This document shows, one piece after another, positions 49,981 through 61,299 of a stretch of 64,000 nt of DNA. The translations under genes were made by a program, and so were the position numbers. The notes beneath the pieces are model-generated. The model saw only the letters and a program-made list of their open reading frames with translations. It ran no database searches and was not told the origin of the DNA. Source of the DNA: Lunularia cruciata (lineage: Eukaryota; Streptophyta; Marchantiopsida; Lunulariales; Lunulariaceae); assembly GCA_948567375.1 (NCBI GenBank), contig OX419758.1:32059001-32123000 (forward strand), written 5' to 3'. Each line of letters opens with the position of its first letter. Position 1 is the stretch's first letter.

Positions 49981-51345
49981 TATTCCCCTGCTACTAGTTG
50001 GTGATGTCCTTGTCGCCAGTGAAGCTTCGAATTCCTGGATGGCCATATGTGCATTCTGGAGGTGAGAAAGAGGTTCCCATGTGGCATCATGAAGGGTATA
50101 CTCTTTCCAAAGGACCTTTTACTCCGTATGTTGGCGACGGCCTCGTTGGATATCACAACGCGCAAGGATACGATCAACTTTGTACTCCTCATGATCATTG
50201 ATAGGGACAAGAAGAGGGGGAGGTTGGACTCAAGAGGAAAAGGAAGAGGGGTTAGGAACAAAGGGCCTCAACTTGGAAACATGAAAGACAAGATGGATAT
50301 ATATGTGACAAGGCAAGGCAAGTCAATAAGCAACAAGAGAGACAATTTGGGTGATATCAAGGAGTCCTATCCAATTTGGGGCAAGTTTACAAACTTGGGT
50401 ATCAAATGGGAGAGGGAGGTTACTAGAAGATATCATGACTTTATCACAGACTTCAAAGGTGAGATCATGACAATGGTGGTCCGCATATTGTTTTTGGCAA
50501 TTTTGAGCAACAAGGAGGTGAGACTTGGCTTGTTAGAGAGAATTGGAATTGTTATAGGCAAATTCTACAGCTGCAAGACATTCATCCCAATTGGTATGGT
50601 AGACATTGATAAAGGCACGCAACATATCCTCCAATGTACGATTTGTATGTTTGGTTTGTCCATCAGTTTGAGGATGATAGGCCATGGACAAAGGAAGCTT
50701 GGTGCCAAGTATCTGGAAGAGTGCTTGCCAAAACTTCCCAGTAAATTGAGGATCACAGTCGGAGATGAGTACACGTGGCATCCCATGATGCTTGAAGACA
50801 TTGTCAAAGTAGATTTGATCTAAGGTTGGAGCATCCACGGTATCACAAGTTGGTGCCAAGTGGATTTGCTTACTAAGCTTATCCACAAACACCATGATTG
50901 TGGTGTGTCCTTGTTTTGTCTTTGGCAAGGATGTGATGAGATCCAAGCTCTCATACTCCCAGCAAGCGGATGGAATGGTGAGTGGTTGAAGGAGTCCACT
51001 CGGCTTTTGGTTGCTAGCCTCGTTACGTTGGCAACTCTCATTCAATCGGACAAATTCTCAAACATCTCGTGTCATGTTGGGCCACCACCATTGACATTGG
51101 AGGGTACCCAAGGTCTTGTCCACACCCATGTGACCAACGATGGGTAAATCATGGGCTTCTTGAAGGCGCACAAGTCAAAGATCACCTTTAGTTGGAACAT
51201 AAATCCGGTTCTCATGGAATAAAAGGCCCTCCTTGATGGAGAAGGTGTTGTACTCCTTATCACATGCCAGAAGGCAACCATGGACCATTTGGAAGAACGG
51301 ATCTTGGTGTAGAGCTGACTAAAACTTGTTTTGGACCTTGGAGTC
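49981..51345 (-). pseudogene. pol: A5 integrase and chromodomain
   Basis: Minus-strand motifs are a zinc region near 51000-51150 (CQRNEASNQKP), SLDLITSLP, ISDCDPQFTGKF and YHPQTDGQTKHTN (Lys at the Glu position), then the C-terminal domain and chromodomain at 49990-50330. About 150 bp present in A1 and A2 between the core and the C-terminal domain (around 50540) is missing here. Stops occur between segments. Confidence 0.85.
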
Positions 51346-52780
51346 AACTAATTCTGTTGAAATTGCCGCTATGATGAGAGGAAGAGACTTCAAATCAAGT
51401 TGTTGTGATAAAGCATCAGGGATAACATGGAACCAACCTTGTTTGTACTCAAGTTTGATGTCATACAGTTGGAGTTGTTCCTCCTATCAATGATGTTGAC
51501 TCTTCATGTGTTCCAAGTGTAAGGTCTGCAACAATGATTTATGATCAGTTTGCATGATCACTTGTTTCCCTAAGAGGTAATGCCTCCATACCTTGGTGGC
51601 GTATACCATTGCAAGTTGTTCTTGATCTCAAGTAGAGTAGTTTTGTTCAGCCATATTGAGTTGGCAAGACATAAAGGCAATGGGATGGAGTCCATCAAGG
51701 AATTCTTGTTGCAACACGGCTCTAATTGCAAAGTTAGAAGCATCAAAATCAACCACACAGGGTAGTTGAGGATCATATGGTTGAAGAATGGGTCTTGAAA
51801 ACACCATATGCTTTAACTTCTGGAATGCTTCTTCATGCTTGGTGGTCCATTGGAAGCTCGAGTTCTTTCTCAAGAGGTCAGTCAATGGTTCAGCCACATG
51901 AGCATAATAATGGATGAACAGTCGGTAAAACTGGCAAATGCATTGAATGCCCGTAGTACTTCTATAGCATCCTTCCGGGTAGGCCAATCAGTCATAGCCT
52001 TGATTTTCTCTTATTCTATCTTGATTCCCCTCTGATGAGATCTTATGACCCAAGAAGGTAACCTCCTTCTGCCAAAAGGCACACTTTGACTTCTTGCAGT
52101 AAAAATTTCCATTGTCATAGTCGTCTTAGGACTTCTCGCACATGATTCATATGTTCTGCCTCTATCTTACAATAAATTAAGATATCATCCAAGAACACTA
52201 CCACGGACCAATCCAATAGTCCATCCAACACCCAATGCATATGATCCACGAAGACCGCTAGAGCATTAGTGAGTCCAAAAGGTATAACTCTCCACTCAAA
52301 ATGCCCATACCTTGTACAAAAGTTAGTCTTTTGCACATCCTCTATATTAGTAGGAATTTGCCAATAGCTGTTGCAAAGATCTAACTTGGAAAAGTAGCAT
52401 GCTCCACTCAATTGATCAAGCAAGTCATTGTTCTGAGGCAAAAGATATGCATTCTTCACAGTTTGCTTATTGAGCACATGGTAATCAATACAAAAGCAAA
52501 GTCTTCTATTCTTCTTTGGAACAAATAGTACCGGTGCTCCCCAAGGAGAGGTACTATGTTGTATGAACTTTGTTAGTGTTGTTTGCAATTCCTCCAACTC
52601 CTTTGGTGAAAGCCAATAGATTGGTCTACTCATGAGAGTGCTCCCTGGCAATAACTTGATCTTGAAGGGCATACCTCAATTGGAGTGTAATCCCTTTGGC
52701 AGATCATCCAAAAACACATATGCAAACTCTTGAACTATTTGATCAACCATTGCTTGATGAGGCTCTTGGCCCTCTTCCGA
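51346..52780 (-). pseudogene. pol: A5 reverse transcriptase and RNase H
   Basis: RT covers 52115-52672 with [27 protein letters not shown] and FLDDILIYC, both catalytic aspartates kept. RNase H lies at 51628-51987 (VVDFDASNFAIRAVLQQEF). A short deletion occurs in the TLTKFIQHSTSP segment compared with A1 ([17 protein letters not shown]). Confidence 0.85.
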
Positions 52781-52786
52781 TTGTTC

Positions 52787-53440
52787 TTATGCAATCGGCT
52801 TGATCCACACCACAAATATAGACTTATCTTCCTCCAAAGCTTGCTCTATGGTTGCTTTACTAACCAACTTCCCTTCTAGGGACTCATCTCTCTTCCAAGC
52901 TTGCTCCATGGTTGCCTTCTTGGCAAACTTCCCATCTTGGGACTCCACTCCCTTCAAGGTTTGCTCTATGGCTACCTTCTTGACAAACTTCCCATCTTGG
53001 GACCAACTATTCTTAGGTGTCTTACTCAAAGGTGCCAGACAACCTAATCTGAAATTCCTACCTTGGTATTGTATTTGAATTTGGCGTCGGGTCCAATTGA
53101 ATTGAACCTTATGACGTTCAAGCCAAGATAGACCCAAAATGATATCATAGTGTAGAGGTGCCACTACAAACCTCATACACTCTAAATATTCCTTCCCAAT
53201 ATTGAAGGTAACAAGATGCAAGGTACAGAATGTAGAACCCTTTCTACCATCCGCCATCATCAAACTGCTTCCAATCACTGGCTTGATAGGAATACCCAAT
53301 TCCTTTGCTACTTGCATAAACATGCAATTTTCTGAACTTCCAGAATCAACCAAAATCCTACAACCCCAATTAGATATTGTACCTTGCAAGTGAAGCAAAC
53401 TTACATAGGTCGAGCCTTCAATCCCATTGGAACTAATCAA
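52787..53440 (-). pseudogene. pol: A5 protease with linker repeats
   Basis: One open frame of 217 codons encodes the complete protease (ILVDSGSSENC, ILGLSWLERH) and continues through three 20-residue linker repeats (SQDGKFVKKVAIEQ, SQDGKFAKKATMEQ, SLEGKLVSKATIEQ). The active site is intact. It ends near the RT start. This shows that the linker repeats are translated in phase with protease. Confidence 0.85.
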
Positions 53441-54629
53441 GCTCCCAAGAGGTAGCTCAAAATCTCCTATTGGGATTCTTCATTTCCTTGATCATTTGGC
53501 TCCACAAACTCCATCTAGGCAACTTGTCAAGGTCACCCATTCCTAAGTGGACATTCAACAATGCCATGTCCAACTTGGCAACAATAAAAACAACCTCTAT
53601 TTTGTTGCAATCTTTCTCTACCTGCTGCACCAAGTGGCCTCCGTTGGATAACATCAATCTCCATTGGTGTTGGTTCTTCCACCCGTGCATATTGTATTGG
53701 TAAGCTTTGTGTAAGTCGAGGTCAAGACCAAGTTGTCGCAACCAAGGAATCAAAGTGCTCAGCCAATTGCATGGCTTCTTCTACATTTTGTGGTTCTTGC
53801 ATGGTTATCTCCAATTTGGTTTGTGACTTCAATCCCCGCATAAATTGATCTAGAACTTCTCCTTCTTGTATATCTAGAACTTGCATGATGATGTTTGCAA
53901 ATTGTGTGATGTAGCCTCTTATGGAGCCAATTTGGTTCAACTCCGCCAATTTATCTTGTGCGGCTCGGGTGGCATTTATAGTTTGAAATAGACCAAGTAT
54001 TGCATCCTTGAATTTTGTCCATATCAAGATTGGTGCAACAATTTGTCATTTAGCTCACTTTACTCGGAATCGGCACCAAAGTTTTGCCACACCATCCAAT
54101 TAACTGGAAGCCAAGAGAATCTGTTTACGTTTATCTTGAAGATTGGTACCTTCAAAGTAACGTTCGTAATCAAACACAAAATTCTCCACTGTGCATGGAA
54201 GATTCTTGCCTTCAAACACCTTGAGTTCTAGAAATAGAATACAATCTTCTTCATCTCAGATTGGCGCTCTCTCTATATGTTCTTTTTGTTGTTGGTCTCA
54301 TTCATCCAACAATCAAGTAGGTGCTCAATTTGTTGTTGCATGACAAGGATAATGTCTAGTATTTCCACCATAGCTACTACTCTATCCTACTACTCCCAAT
54401 TTATCTAATTGATTAACACATAGATACAACACGTCCACCTTTCTCCATAAGTGACAACCGGAAGTATCAAGGGTTCCTCAGACACGGTGATCATATGTAG
54501 GAAATCTTGCCCAAAGCGGGAAGTGATGAATTGTGTGAAGCAGTGCTTGGATAATATCAGGACATGAAAATCCCAATGGTTTGGCACAAGTGGATTTTGT
54601 GGTCCATAAATTCCATCCATCCCATTCTT
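53441..54629 (-). pseudogene. gag: A5 gag
   Basis: The capsid-like block at 53722-54027 (FKDAILGLFQTINATRAAQDKL) and the zinc-knuckle region near 53560-53620 (CFYC-type, in a different frame) match A2. Several frameshifts separate them. The N-terminal part to 54629 is degenerate. Confidence 0.78.
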
Positions 54630-54641
54630 GCTCTGATACCA
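54630..54641 (-). promoter_or_regulatory. Primer binding site of A5, tRNA-iMet type
   Basis: TGGTATCAGAGC on the minus strand, one base inside the 5' LTR (54643). It is identical to the A2 site. Confidence 0.93.
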
Positions 54642-54642
54642 A

Positions 54643-55062
54643 TGTACAAAAACCAAGACCAAGGAGAGAAATAAGAGAATCAAAACTCATATTGGGACAC
54701 TTCAATGTGAGAAAACTCCAAATGCCTAGCATGAGCTTTGGCTTTGGTATTTATAGGTAGCATACAAGGCCCTTGAGAAGCTTCTCAAGAAGCTTCCTCA
54801 AGCCACTTTCTTAGAGTGCAATCCAGTTAACTAAGAAGCTTCTCAAGAAGCTTCCTTCTAGAAGCCGCCTACTTGGCGTGCAAGCTAAGCTAGTTGGAAG
54901 CTTCTAGAAGCTTCCTTCTTGAAGCTACTTACTTGAGGTGCAAGCTAAGCTAGCCGGGAAGCTTCCAAGGAAACTTCCTAGATACTTCAAGAATATTCTA
55001 GGCTAATTTGTCTTATGTGCTACTTTGTAAGCCCGACTTTGTTGCTAAACTCTATATTGTTA
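54643..55062 (-). repeat. A5 5' LTR (420 bp)
   Basis: Plus-strand start TGTACAAAAACC; the far end reads ATATTGTTA and lacks the final CA. The perfect four-unit array GAAGCTTCTAGAAGCTTC is at 54897-54914. Confidence 0.9.
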
Positions 55063-56110
55063 TTGGTGGTCTGCATATTGTTTTGACAATTTTGAGCAAA
55101 AAGGAGATGAGATTTGGCTTGTTGGAGAGATTGGGATATGGTGGTCAAGAAGGTTGAAGTATGAGGGACTTAAGATGGAGGAGGAGCGAGAAGAGAATCT
55201 TGAACAAGTGGATCTTGGCCAAAATTAAGAAAGAAAGGAGAAATTTTGGTACTTGCCTATTTGGAATTATTGTAGGCAAATTCTACAACTACAAGATATT
55301 CATCTCAATTGGTATGGGAGACATTGACAAAGGCACACAACATATCCTCCAAGGTGTGATTTGCACGTTTGGTTTGTCCATCAATTTGAGGATGATAGGC
55401 CGCAAACAAAGCAAGCTTGGTGCCAAGTATATAGAAGAGTGCTTGCCAAAACTTCTTGATGAATTGAGGATCATGGTTGAAGATGAGTACACATGGCATC
55501 CCATGATGCTTGAAGACATTGTCAAAGTAGATTTACGCTAAGGTTGGAGCATCCATGGTATCAAAGATAGGTGCCAAGTGGATTTGCTTACTAAGCTTAT
55601 CCACAAAAACCATGATTGTTGTGTGTCTTTGCTTTGTCTTGGGCAAGGATGTGATCAGATCCAAGCTCACATGTTCCTATCAAGTAGATGGAATGGGGAG
55701 TGGTTGAAGAAGTCCACTTGGCTTTTGGTTGTTGGCCTTGTTACATTAGCAGCTCTCACACAATTGGACAAACTCTCAAACATCTTGTGTCATGTTGGGC
55801 CACCATCATTGGGATTGGAGGGTAACCAAGGTCTTGTCCACACCCATGTGACCAATTATTGATAAATCATGGGCTTCTTGAAGGCACACAAGTCGGAGAT
55901 CACCTTTGGTTGGAACATAGATCCGGTCCTCATGGAATAGAAGGCCTTCCTTGAAGGAGAAGGTGTTGTACTCCTTATTGTATGCTAAAAGACAACCATG
56001 TATCATTTGGAAGAAGGGATCTTGCTGTAGAGTTGATCAAAACTCGTGTTGGACCTTGGGGTCAATTGACACCGTCATAATTCTTGTCGTGATGAGAGGA
56101 AGAGACTTCA
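55063..56110 (-). pseudogene. pol: A4 integrase, main part
   Basis: It continues the integrase begun at 35203-35694. Core pieces are FNHDPQFIKKF and YHPQIDGQTKRANHTLED at 55305-55499, and the zinc region lies at about 55700-56006. Lys again occupies the catalytic Glu position. Frameshifts and stops are dense. Confidence 0.8.
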
Positions 56111-57480
56111 AATCAGGTCATCATGATAGAGCATCAGGGATGACATGGAATCGACTTGGTTGGTACTCAAGTTTGATGTCAAACAATTAGAGTTGTTCCT
56201 CCCATTGATGATGTCAACTCTTCATGTGTTCCAAGTGTAAGGTCTATAACAACGGTTTTTGATCAGTTCACATGATCACTTGTTTCCCCAAGAGATAATA
56301 TCTCCATACCTTGGTGGCATATACCATTGCAAGTTCTTCTTAATCTTGAGCAGAGTAATTTCCTTTAGCCGTATTTAGTTGGCAAGACACAAAGGCAATG
56401 GGATGTAGTCCATTTGGGAATTCTTGTTGTAAGAAGGCTCCAATTGCAAAGTTAAAAGCATCAAAATCAACCACACAAGGTAGCTGAGGATCAATGGTTG
56501 AAGAATGGGTCTTGAAGACACCATATGTTTCAACTTCTGGCACATTTCTTCATGCTTGGTGGTCCACTAGAAGCTCAAGTTCTTCCCCAAGAGGTCAATC
56601 AATGGTGCAACTACATGAGCATAAAAATTAATGAATTGTCAATAAAAATTGGCCAATCCATTAAGTGCCCGTACTTCTATAGCATCCTTTGGATTAGGCC
56701 AATCAATAATGGCTTTGATTTTCTCCTCTTCCATCTTGATCCCTTCCAATGAGATCTTGTGACCCAAGAAGGTGACTTCCTTTTGCCAAAAGGCACACTT
56801 TACTTCTTGCAATAAAATTTCCATTGTTGTAGTTGTCATTGGACTTCTTGCACATGATTCACATGTTTTGCCTCTATCTTGCTATAGATAAGAATATCAT
56901 CCAAGAACACCACCATGTACCAATCCAATAGGCCATCCAACACCCGATGCATCTTATTCATGAAGACTATTGGAGCATTAGTGAGCCCAAAAGGTAGAAC
57001 TCTCTACTCAAAATGCCTATACCTTGTGCAAAAGGTAATCTCTTGCACATCCTCCCTATCAATGGGGATTTTCCATAGCCACTACAAAGATCCAACTTGG
57101 AAAAGTATTGTGCTGCACTTAGTTGATCAGCAAGTCATCAATCCAAAGTAAGGGATATGTATTCTTCATTGTTAGCTTATTAAGCCCACGGTAGTCAATA
57201 CAAAAACAAAGTCCTTCTTTGGAACAAATAATATTGGTGCTCTGTAAGGAGAGGTACTATGTTGTATGAAGTCCTTCTCGAACAACTTTGTCACTATTGT
57301 TTTTAACTCCCCCAACTCCTTTGGTGAGAGCTGATATAATGGTCTACTAATTGGAGTACTCCTTGGCAATAACTCGATCTTGAAGTGCTTACCATGATTG
57401 GAGTGTAATCTCTTTGGCAGATTATCCAGAAACACATCTACAAACTCCTAAACTATTTGATAAACCATTGCTTGATGAGG
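56111..57480 (-). pseudogene. pol: A4 reverse transcriptase and RNase H
   Basis: Recognisable pieces are RNase H at 56340-56543 (VVDFDAFNFAIGAFLQQEF), the RT thumb at 56639-56839 (CAFWQKEVTFLGHKIS) and the RT N-terminus at 57172-57435 ([24 protein letters not shown]). The palm motif near 56900 is broken by frameshifts. Confidence 0.8.
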
Positions 57481-57529
57481 CTCTTGGCCCTCCTCAAATT
57501 GTCCTTGTGCAATTAGCTTGATCTCCATC

Positions 57530-58156
57530 GCAAATATAGACTTATCTTCCTCCAAAGCTTGCTCTATGGCTGCTTCATTAACAAATTCCCATCTAGGAAG
57601 TCATCTCCCTTCAAAGCTTGCTCCATGGTTGCCTTCCTGGCAAACTTCCCATCTTGGGACTCATCTCCCTTCAAGGCTTGCTCTATAGCTACCTTCTTGA
57701 CAAACTTCCCATCTTGGGACTGACTATTCTTAGGTGTCTTACTTAGAGGTACCAGACAACCTTATCAAAAATTCTTACCTTGGTGTTGTACTTGAATTGT
57801 TGTTGGGTCCAATCAAATTTAACATTATGATAGTTAAGCCAAGGTAGTCCTAGAATGATATTGTAGTGTAGAGGTTCCACTACAAACCTCATACACTCCA
57901 AATACTTCTTTCCAATTTTGAAGGTAACACGATGTAAGGTACGGAATGCAGAACCCTTTCTACCCTCCACCATCATCAATCCACTTCCAATTATTAGCTT
58001 GATATGAATACCCAATTCTTTTGCTACTTGCATAGATATGCAATTCTCCAAACTTCCAAAATCAACCAAAATCCTACAACCCAAATTAGATATCATGCCT
58101 TGCAAGTGAAGTAAACTTACATAGGTTGAGCCTTCAATCCTATTAGAACTAATCAA
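57530..58156 (-). pseudogene. pol: A4 linker repeats and protease
   Basis: Protease is open at 57743-58156 with ILVDFGSLENC and ILGLPWLNYH. The 60-bp linker repeats lie at 57540-57725 (spacing of TGCTCTATGG, TGCTCCATGG, TGCTCTATAG about 60 bp). Confidence 0.8.
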
Positions 58157-59340
58157 GCTCCTAGTAGGCGGCTCAAAATCTCCTATTGGGATTCCTCATT
58201 TCCTTGATTGTTTTGCTCCACAAACTCCATCTAGGCAACTTGTTGAGGTTGTCCATTCTTGAGTGGACATTCAGCGATGCAATGACCTAATTGGTAACAA
58301 TAAAAACCACCACCATTTTGTCATAGTTTCTCTCTGTATGTAGTGCCAAGTGGTCTCTGTTGAATGGCATCAATCTCCATTGGTGTTGGCTCCTCCACTT
58401 GTGTGTAGTGTATTGATAGGTTCTGTGGAGGCCAAGGTCGAGACCAAGTTGTTGCAACCAACGAATCAAAACGTTTGGCCAACCTCATGGATTCTTCCAA
58501 GTGTTGTGGCTCTTGCATGGTTACCTCTAATTTGGTTCTTGACTTCAAACCCCTCAAAAATCAATTCAGAGCCTCACCTTCCAATATATCTTGAATTTGC
58601 ATGATGGTGTTCTAGAATTGCATGATGTAACTTCTTATAGAGCCAAACTGTTTCAACTCTACCAACCTATCTCGTGTAGCTTGTGTGGCATTTATAGTTT
58701 GGAACCGACTAACTATGCACTCTTGAATTTTGCCTACATCAAGATTGGTGCAACAATCTATCGTTCAGCTTCCTCCACTCAGAATCTCCACCATAGCTTT
58801 GCTACTCCATCCAATTGGCTAAAAGCCAAGAGAATCTATTTTCACTCGTCTTGCACATTGGTAGCTTCAAAATAATGTTCACAATCAAACAAAAAATTCT
58901 CCATTGCACCCTAGAGATTCTTACCTTCAAATACCTTAGGTTTAGGGAATGAGATTTAATCTTCTCCTTCTCAAACTAGTACTCTCTCTACGTGCTCCTA
59001 TCGTCAAAGATCTTGTTTTCCCAACAATCGAGTAAGGTGCTTGATTTGTTGCTGCATTGCAAGGATAACCATGGCATTGCCACCATGGTTGCTACTCTAT
59101 CACGTCACCCCTAATCTATCTAATTAACACATAGAAGTAGCACGTCCATTGTTCTCCATAAGTTACAACCAGAAGCACCAAGGGTTCCTCAAATATGGTG
59201 ATCATATGTAGAAAATCTTATCCAAAGCATGAGGTGATGAATTGTGTGAAACAATGCTTGGGTAGTACTTGAACATGAAAATCCTAATGGTTTGGTGGAA
59301 GTGGATTTAGTGATCTATAAGTTCAATCCATCCTTTTCAT
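58157..59340 (-). pseudogene. gag: A4 gag, degenerate
   Basis: The 78-codon piece at 58321-58557 (LEVTMQEPQHLEESMRLAKRF, PTPMEIDAIQQRPLG) matches the gag linker before the zinc knuckle in A2. The knuckle region (about 58260-58320) and capsid part are broken. The primer site is degraded at 59341-59352. Confidence 0.75.
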
Positions 59341-59353
59341 GCTCAGATATTAG

Positions 59354-59956
59354 TGTAAAAGACCAAGACCAAGGAGAAAAATAGGAGAATGGAAACATTA
59401 GGATACTTAAATATGGGAAAACTCCGATTGACTAGCATGAGCTTCAGCTTTGGTATTTATTGGTAGCATACAAGGCCCTTGAGAAGCTTAGAGTGCAAGG
59501 TAGATTTGTAGAGAAGCTCCTTGAGCTTCTCCTTGAGCTTCCTTGAGAAGCTTCGTGAGAAGCTTCTCAAGGAAGCTTCTCAAGGGCCTTGTATGCTGCC
59601 AATAAATACCAAAGCTGAAGCTCATGCTAGTCAATCGGAGTTTTCCCACATTTTCCCACATTCCTTGAGAAGCTTCTCAAGGAAGCCGCTTGCACTCTTA
59701 GAGTGCAAGCCAAGTTAACTAAAAAGCTTCTCAAGAAGCTTCCTTCTGGAAACCGCCTACTTGGCGTGCAAGCCAAGCTAGTTGGAAGCTTATAGAAGCT
59801 TCCTTCTAAAAGGTACCTACTTGGGGTGCAAGTTAAGCTAGCTGTGAAGCTTCCCAAGAAGCTTCTTAGATGCTTTTGGAATATTTTGGGCTAATTTGGC
59901 TTATTCTCTATTTTGTTAGCCTTACTAACTACATTGCTAAACTCTATATTGTTACA
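59354..59956 (-). repeat. A4 5' LTR (603 bp) with an internal 80-bp inverted repeat
   Basis: It is about 180-200 bp longer than the other family-A LTRs. The extra length is an inverted duplication: 59410-59489 and 59573-59652 are reverse complements with two mismatches in 80, separated by 83 bp of AAGCTTCTC-type sequence. The TATA box region is therefore present in both orientations. Confidence 0.85.
59410..59652. repeat. Near-perfect inverted repeat within the A4 5' LTR
   Basis: Both arms contain the GGTATTTATTGG promoter segment and the AAGGCCCTTGAGAAGCTT segment. Transcription through it would make an 80-bp hairpin. Confidence 0.85.
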
Positions 59957-60740
59957 AGCAGTCCATTGAGATGGTGTCCTTTTGGAGGATAGAGGATAGC
60001 TACCCATGATGTCATTAGGGACATAGTGTTTGCTATGACACGAGAGAGTGCATACTTGGCTTGGAGAGAGCATTTGTATGCTTTGCAGACAACATGTTTT
60101 AGAGAATACTTATACTTGGTCCAAAATGATCAGGTGACAGTAGCAGATGTTGTGGTTACGGACACTAAGCAGGATATAAATTTGGAGGGAGTGATTACCC
60201 ACCCCCTTGGATGGACAGCAAGTGCAGCAGTAGGTTGCAAGGTCTCCAAGTATAGGGGCATGTAGTGAGGTCACCTCTTTGTTCCTCTAGCCTTATAGTT
60301 ATATGGAGCAATGGACATGGCATTCAATACATTTGTCAGGGAGTGCACAAGAGCTTATCATGTTAGGCACCAAGGGTATTGCTCTCACTCTCATACTTTG
60401 TAGCATATTTTAGACAGCATGTGTCCATTACTCTATAGAGGGCAATGGCTGGTGCAATCCATAGGAGAGCAATCACACTAGTTGATGCTTCTTTGGATGC
60501 TCTAATTCTTTGTAGACCGTACTACTTGCATAGCTCGGATATCTTGTGTGCAATAGGGTAGATTTCTCATATAGCCTTATTGCATAGATCATATAGAAAT
60601 CTGCCCTATTGCACAGATTTCTCATATAAACTTTATGGGAGCTAATCCTAGTTTACCTTTTTTTTCTCTCCCTTGTAAGGCTTGATGGGGTCCTCCTATC
60701 CTTTGCATTTAAAAAGGATAAAAATAAAGAGAATTGGTAA
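59957..60740 (+). pseudogene. Plant LINE C-terminal fragment, 3' part
   Basis: The frame near 60000-60263 encodes VIRDIVFAMTRESAYLAWREH and VTVADVVVTDTKQDINLEG, the C-terminal domain that follows RT in this group of plant LINEs. It joins the Cys-rich end at 34805 once A4 is removed. The frame ends at two stops near 60263, and further homologous-looking pieces follow to about 60480. An A-rich tail is seen near 60705-60735. Confidence 0.65.
60548..60614. repeat. Hairpin-forming inverted repeat
   Basis: GTGCAATAGGGTAGATTTCT at 60548 pairs with AGAAATCTGCCCTATTGCAC ending at 60614, a 24-25 bp stem with one or two mismatches and an 18-bp loop. A third partial copy of the stem (AGATTTCTCATATA) follows at once. 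Confidence 0.7.
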
Positions 60741-60865
60741 TTAATTTTATAAGTGCACAATTGAAACCGTTATTGAGTTCTTACTTTGGTAAGGGATAAT
60801 GTAGTAAAACTATCACAATCTGGGATTTCAAATATAGTTCACATATAAGTTCACATAAATATATG

Positions 60866-61104
60866 GAATCCTTAAATAAACATCCCCTTTCTTTAAAAGA
60901 ACATCCTAGTTTTAATAAAAATTCATGAATGTCAATAAATCCGGTAACAAATCATGAAAGTTGATAAATTTTGCCAGGGCCACAACCTGCACACATAACC
61001 AAATGACTAAAATGGAGTGAAAAGCTATTATAAGTATCCAATATAATATAGTATTTAAAACTTGGATTTTTTTTCAAGGAAATTGGATGTTTATTTAAGG
61101 ATTC
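60866..61104. mobile_element. MITE-like foldback candidate (239 bp)
   Basis: Twenty bases at 60866-60885 (GAATCCTTAAATAAACATCC) are the exact reverse complement of 61085-61104. The interior is AT-rich without ORFs. I could not define a target duplication, so class and true ends are uncertain. Confidence 0.4.
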
Positions 61105-61299
61105 TCTAAATATATTTGACCTATGATTATGTATATTGTAATGTAAATATTTAAGGAGGTATGAAGAGTGTAGTGCTTTTCCTTTTAAATTCAATGACTA
61201 TCATATTCTTTCATTATATATATGTTTTCTTTATTCCCATTATAAACTTGTAAATTATGTTTATTATGATTACCATCTTACATAGCATGAGAAGATATA

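Larger units (their letters stand above)
35695..55062 (-). mobile_element. Chromovirus A5, inserted in A4, hosting C2
   Basis: The 3' LTR is split by C2 into 35695-35812 and 49672-49980. The internal region runs 49981-54642 and the 5' LTR is 54643-55062. All domains of family A are in order. The left flank ends ACGAT; on the right the LTR end and flank (GTTA-TTGG) lack about six bases, so the target duplication is lost on one side. This copy has the longest protease frame. Confidence 0.9.
34806..59956 (-). mobile_element. Chromovirus A4, inserted in the LINE, itself hosting A5 and C2
   Basis: The LTRs 34806-35202 (3') and 59354-59956 (5') bound internal family-A sequence at 35203-35694 and 55063-59353. 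Flanks are AGCAA (34801-34805) and AGCAG (59957-59961), a 5-bp duplication with one change. Removing A4 rejoins the LINE. It is the most degenerate family-A copy, in line with being the oldest of this nest. Confidence 0.9.

Noticed and set aside
60026-60265. Stand-alone host gene of 79 codons
   Set aside because: It matches the C-terminal domain expected after the RT of the LINE interrupted at 34805.
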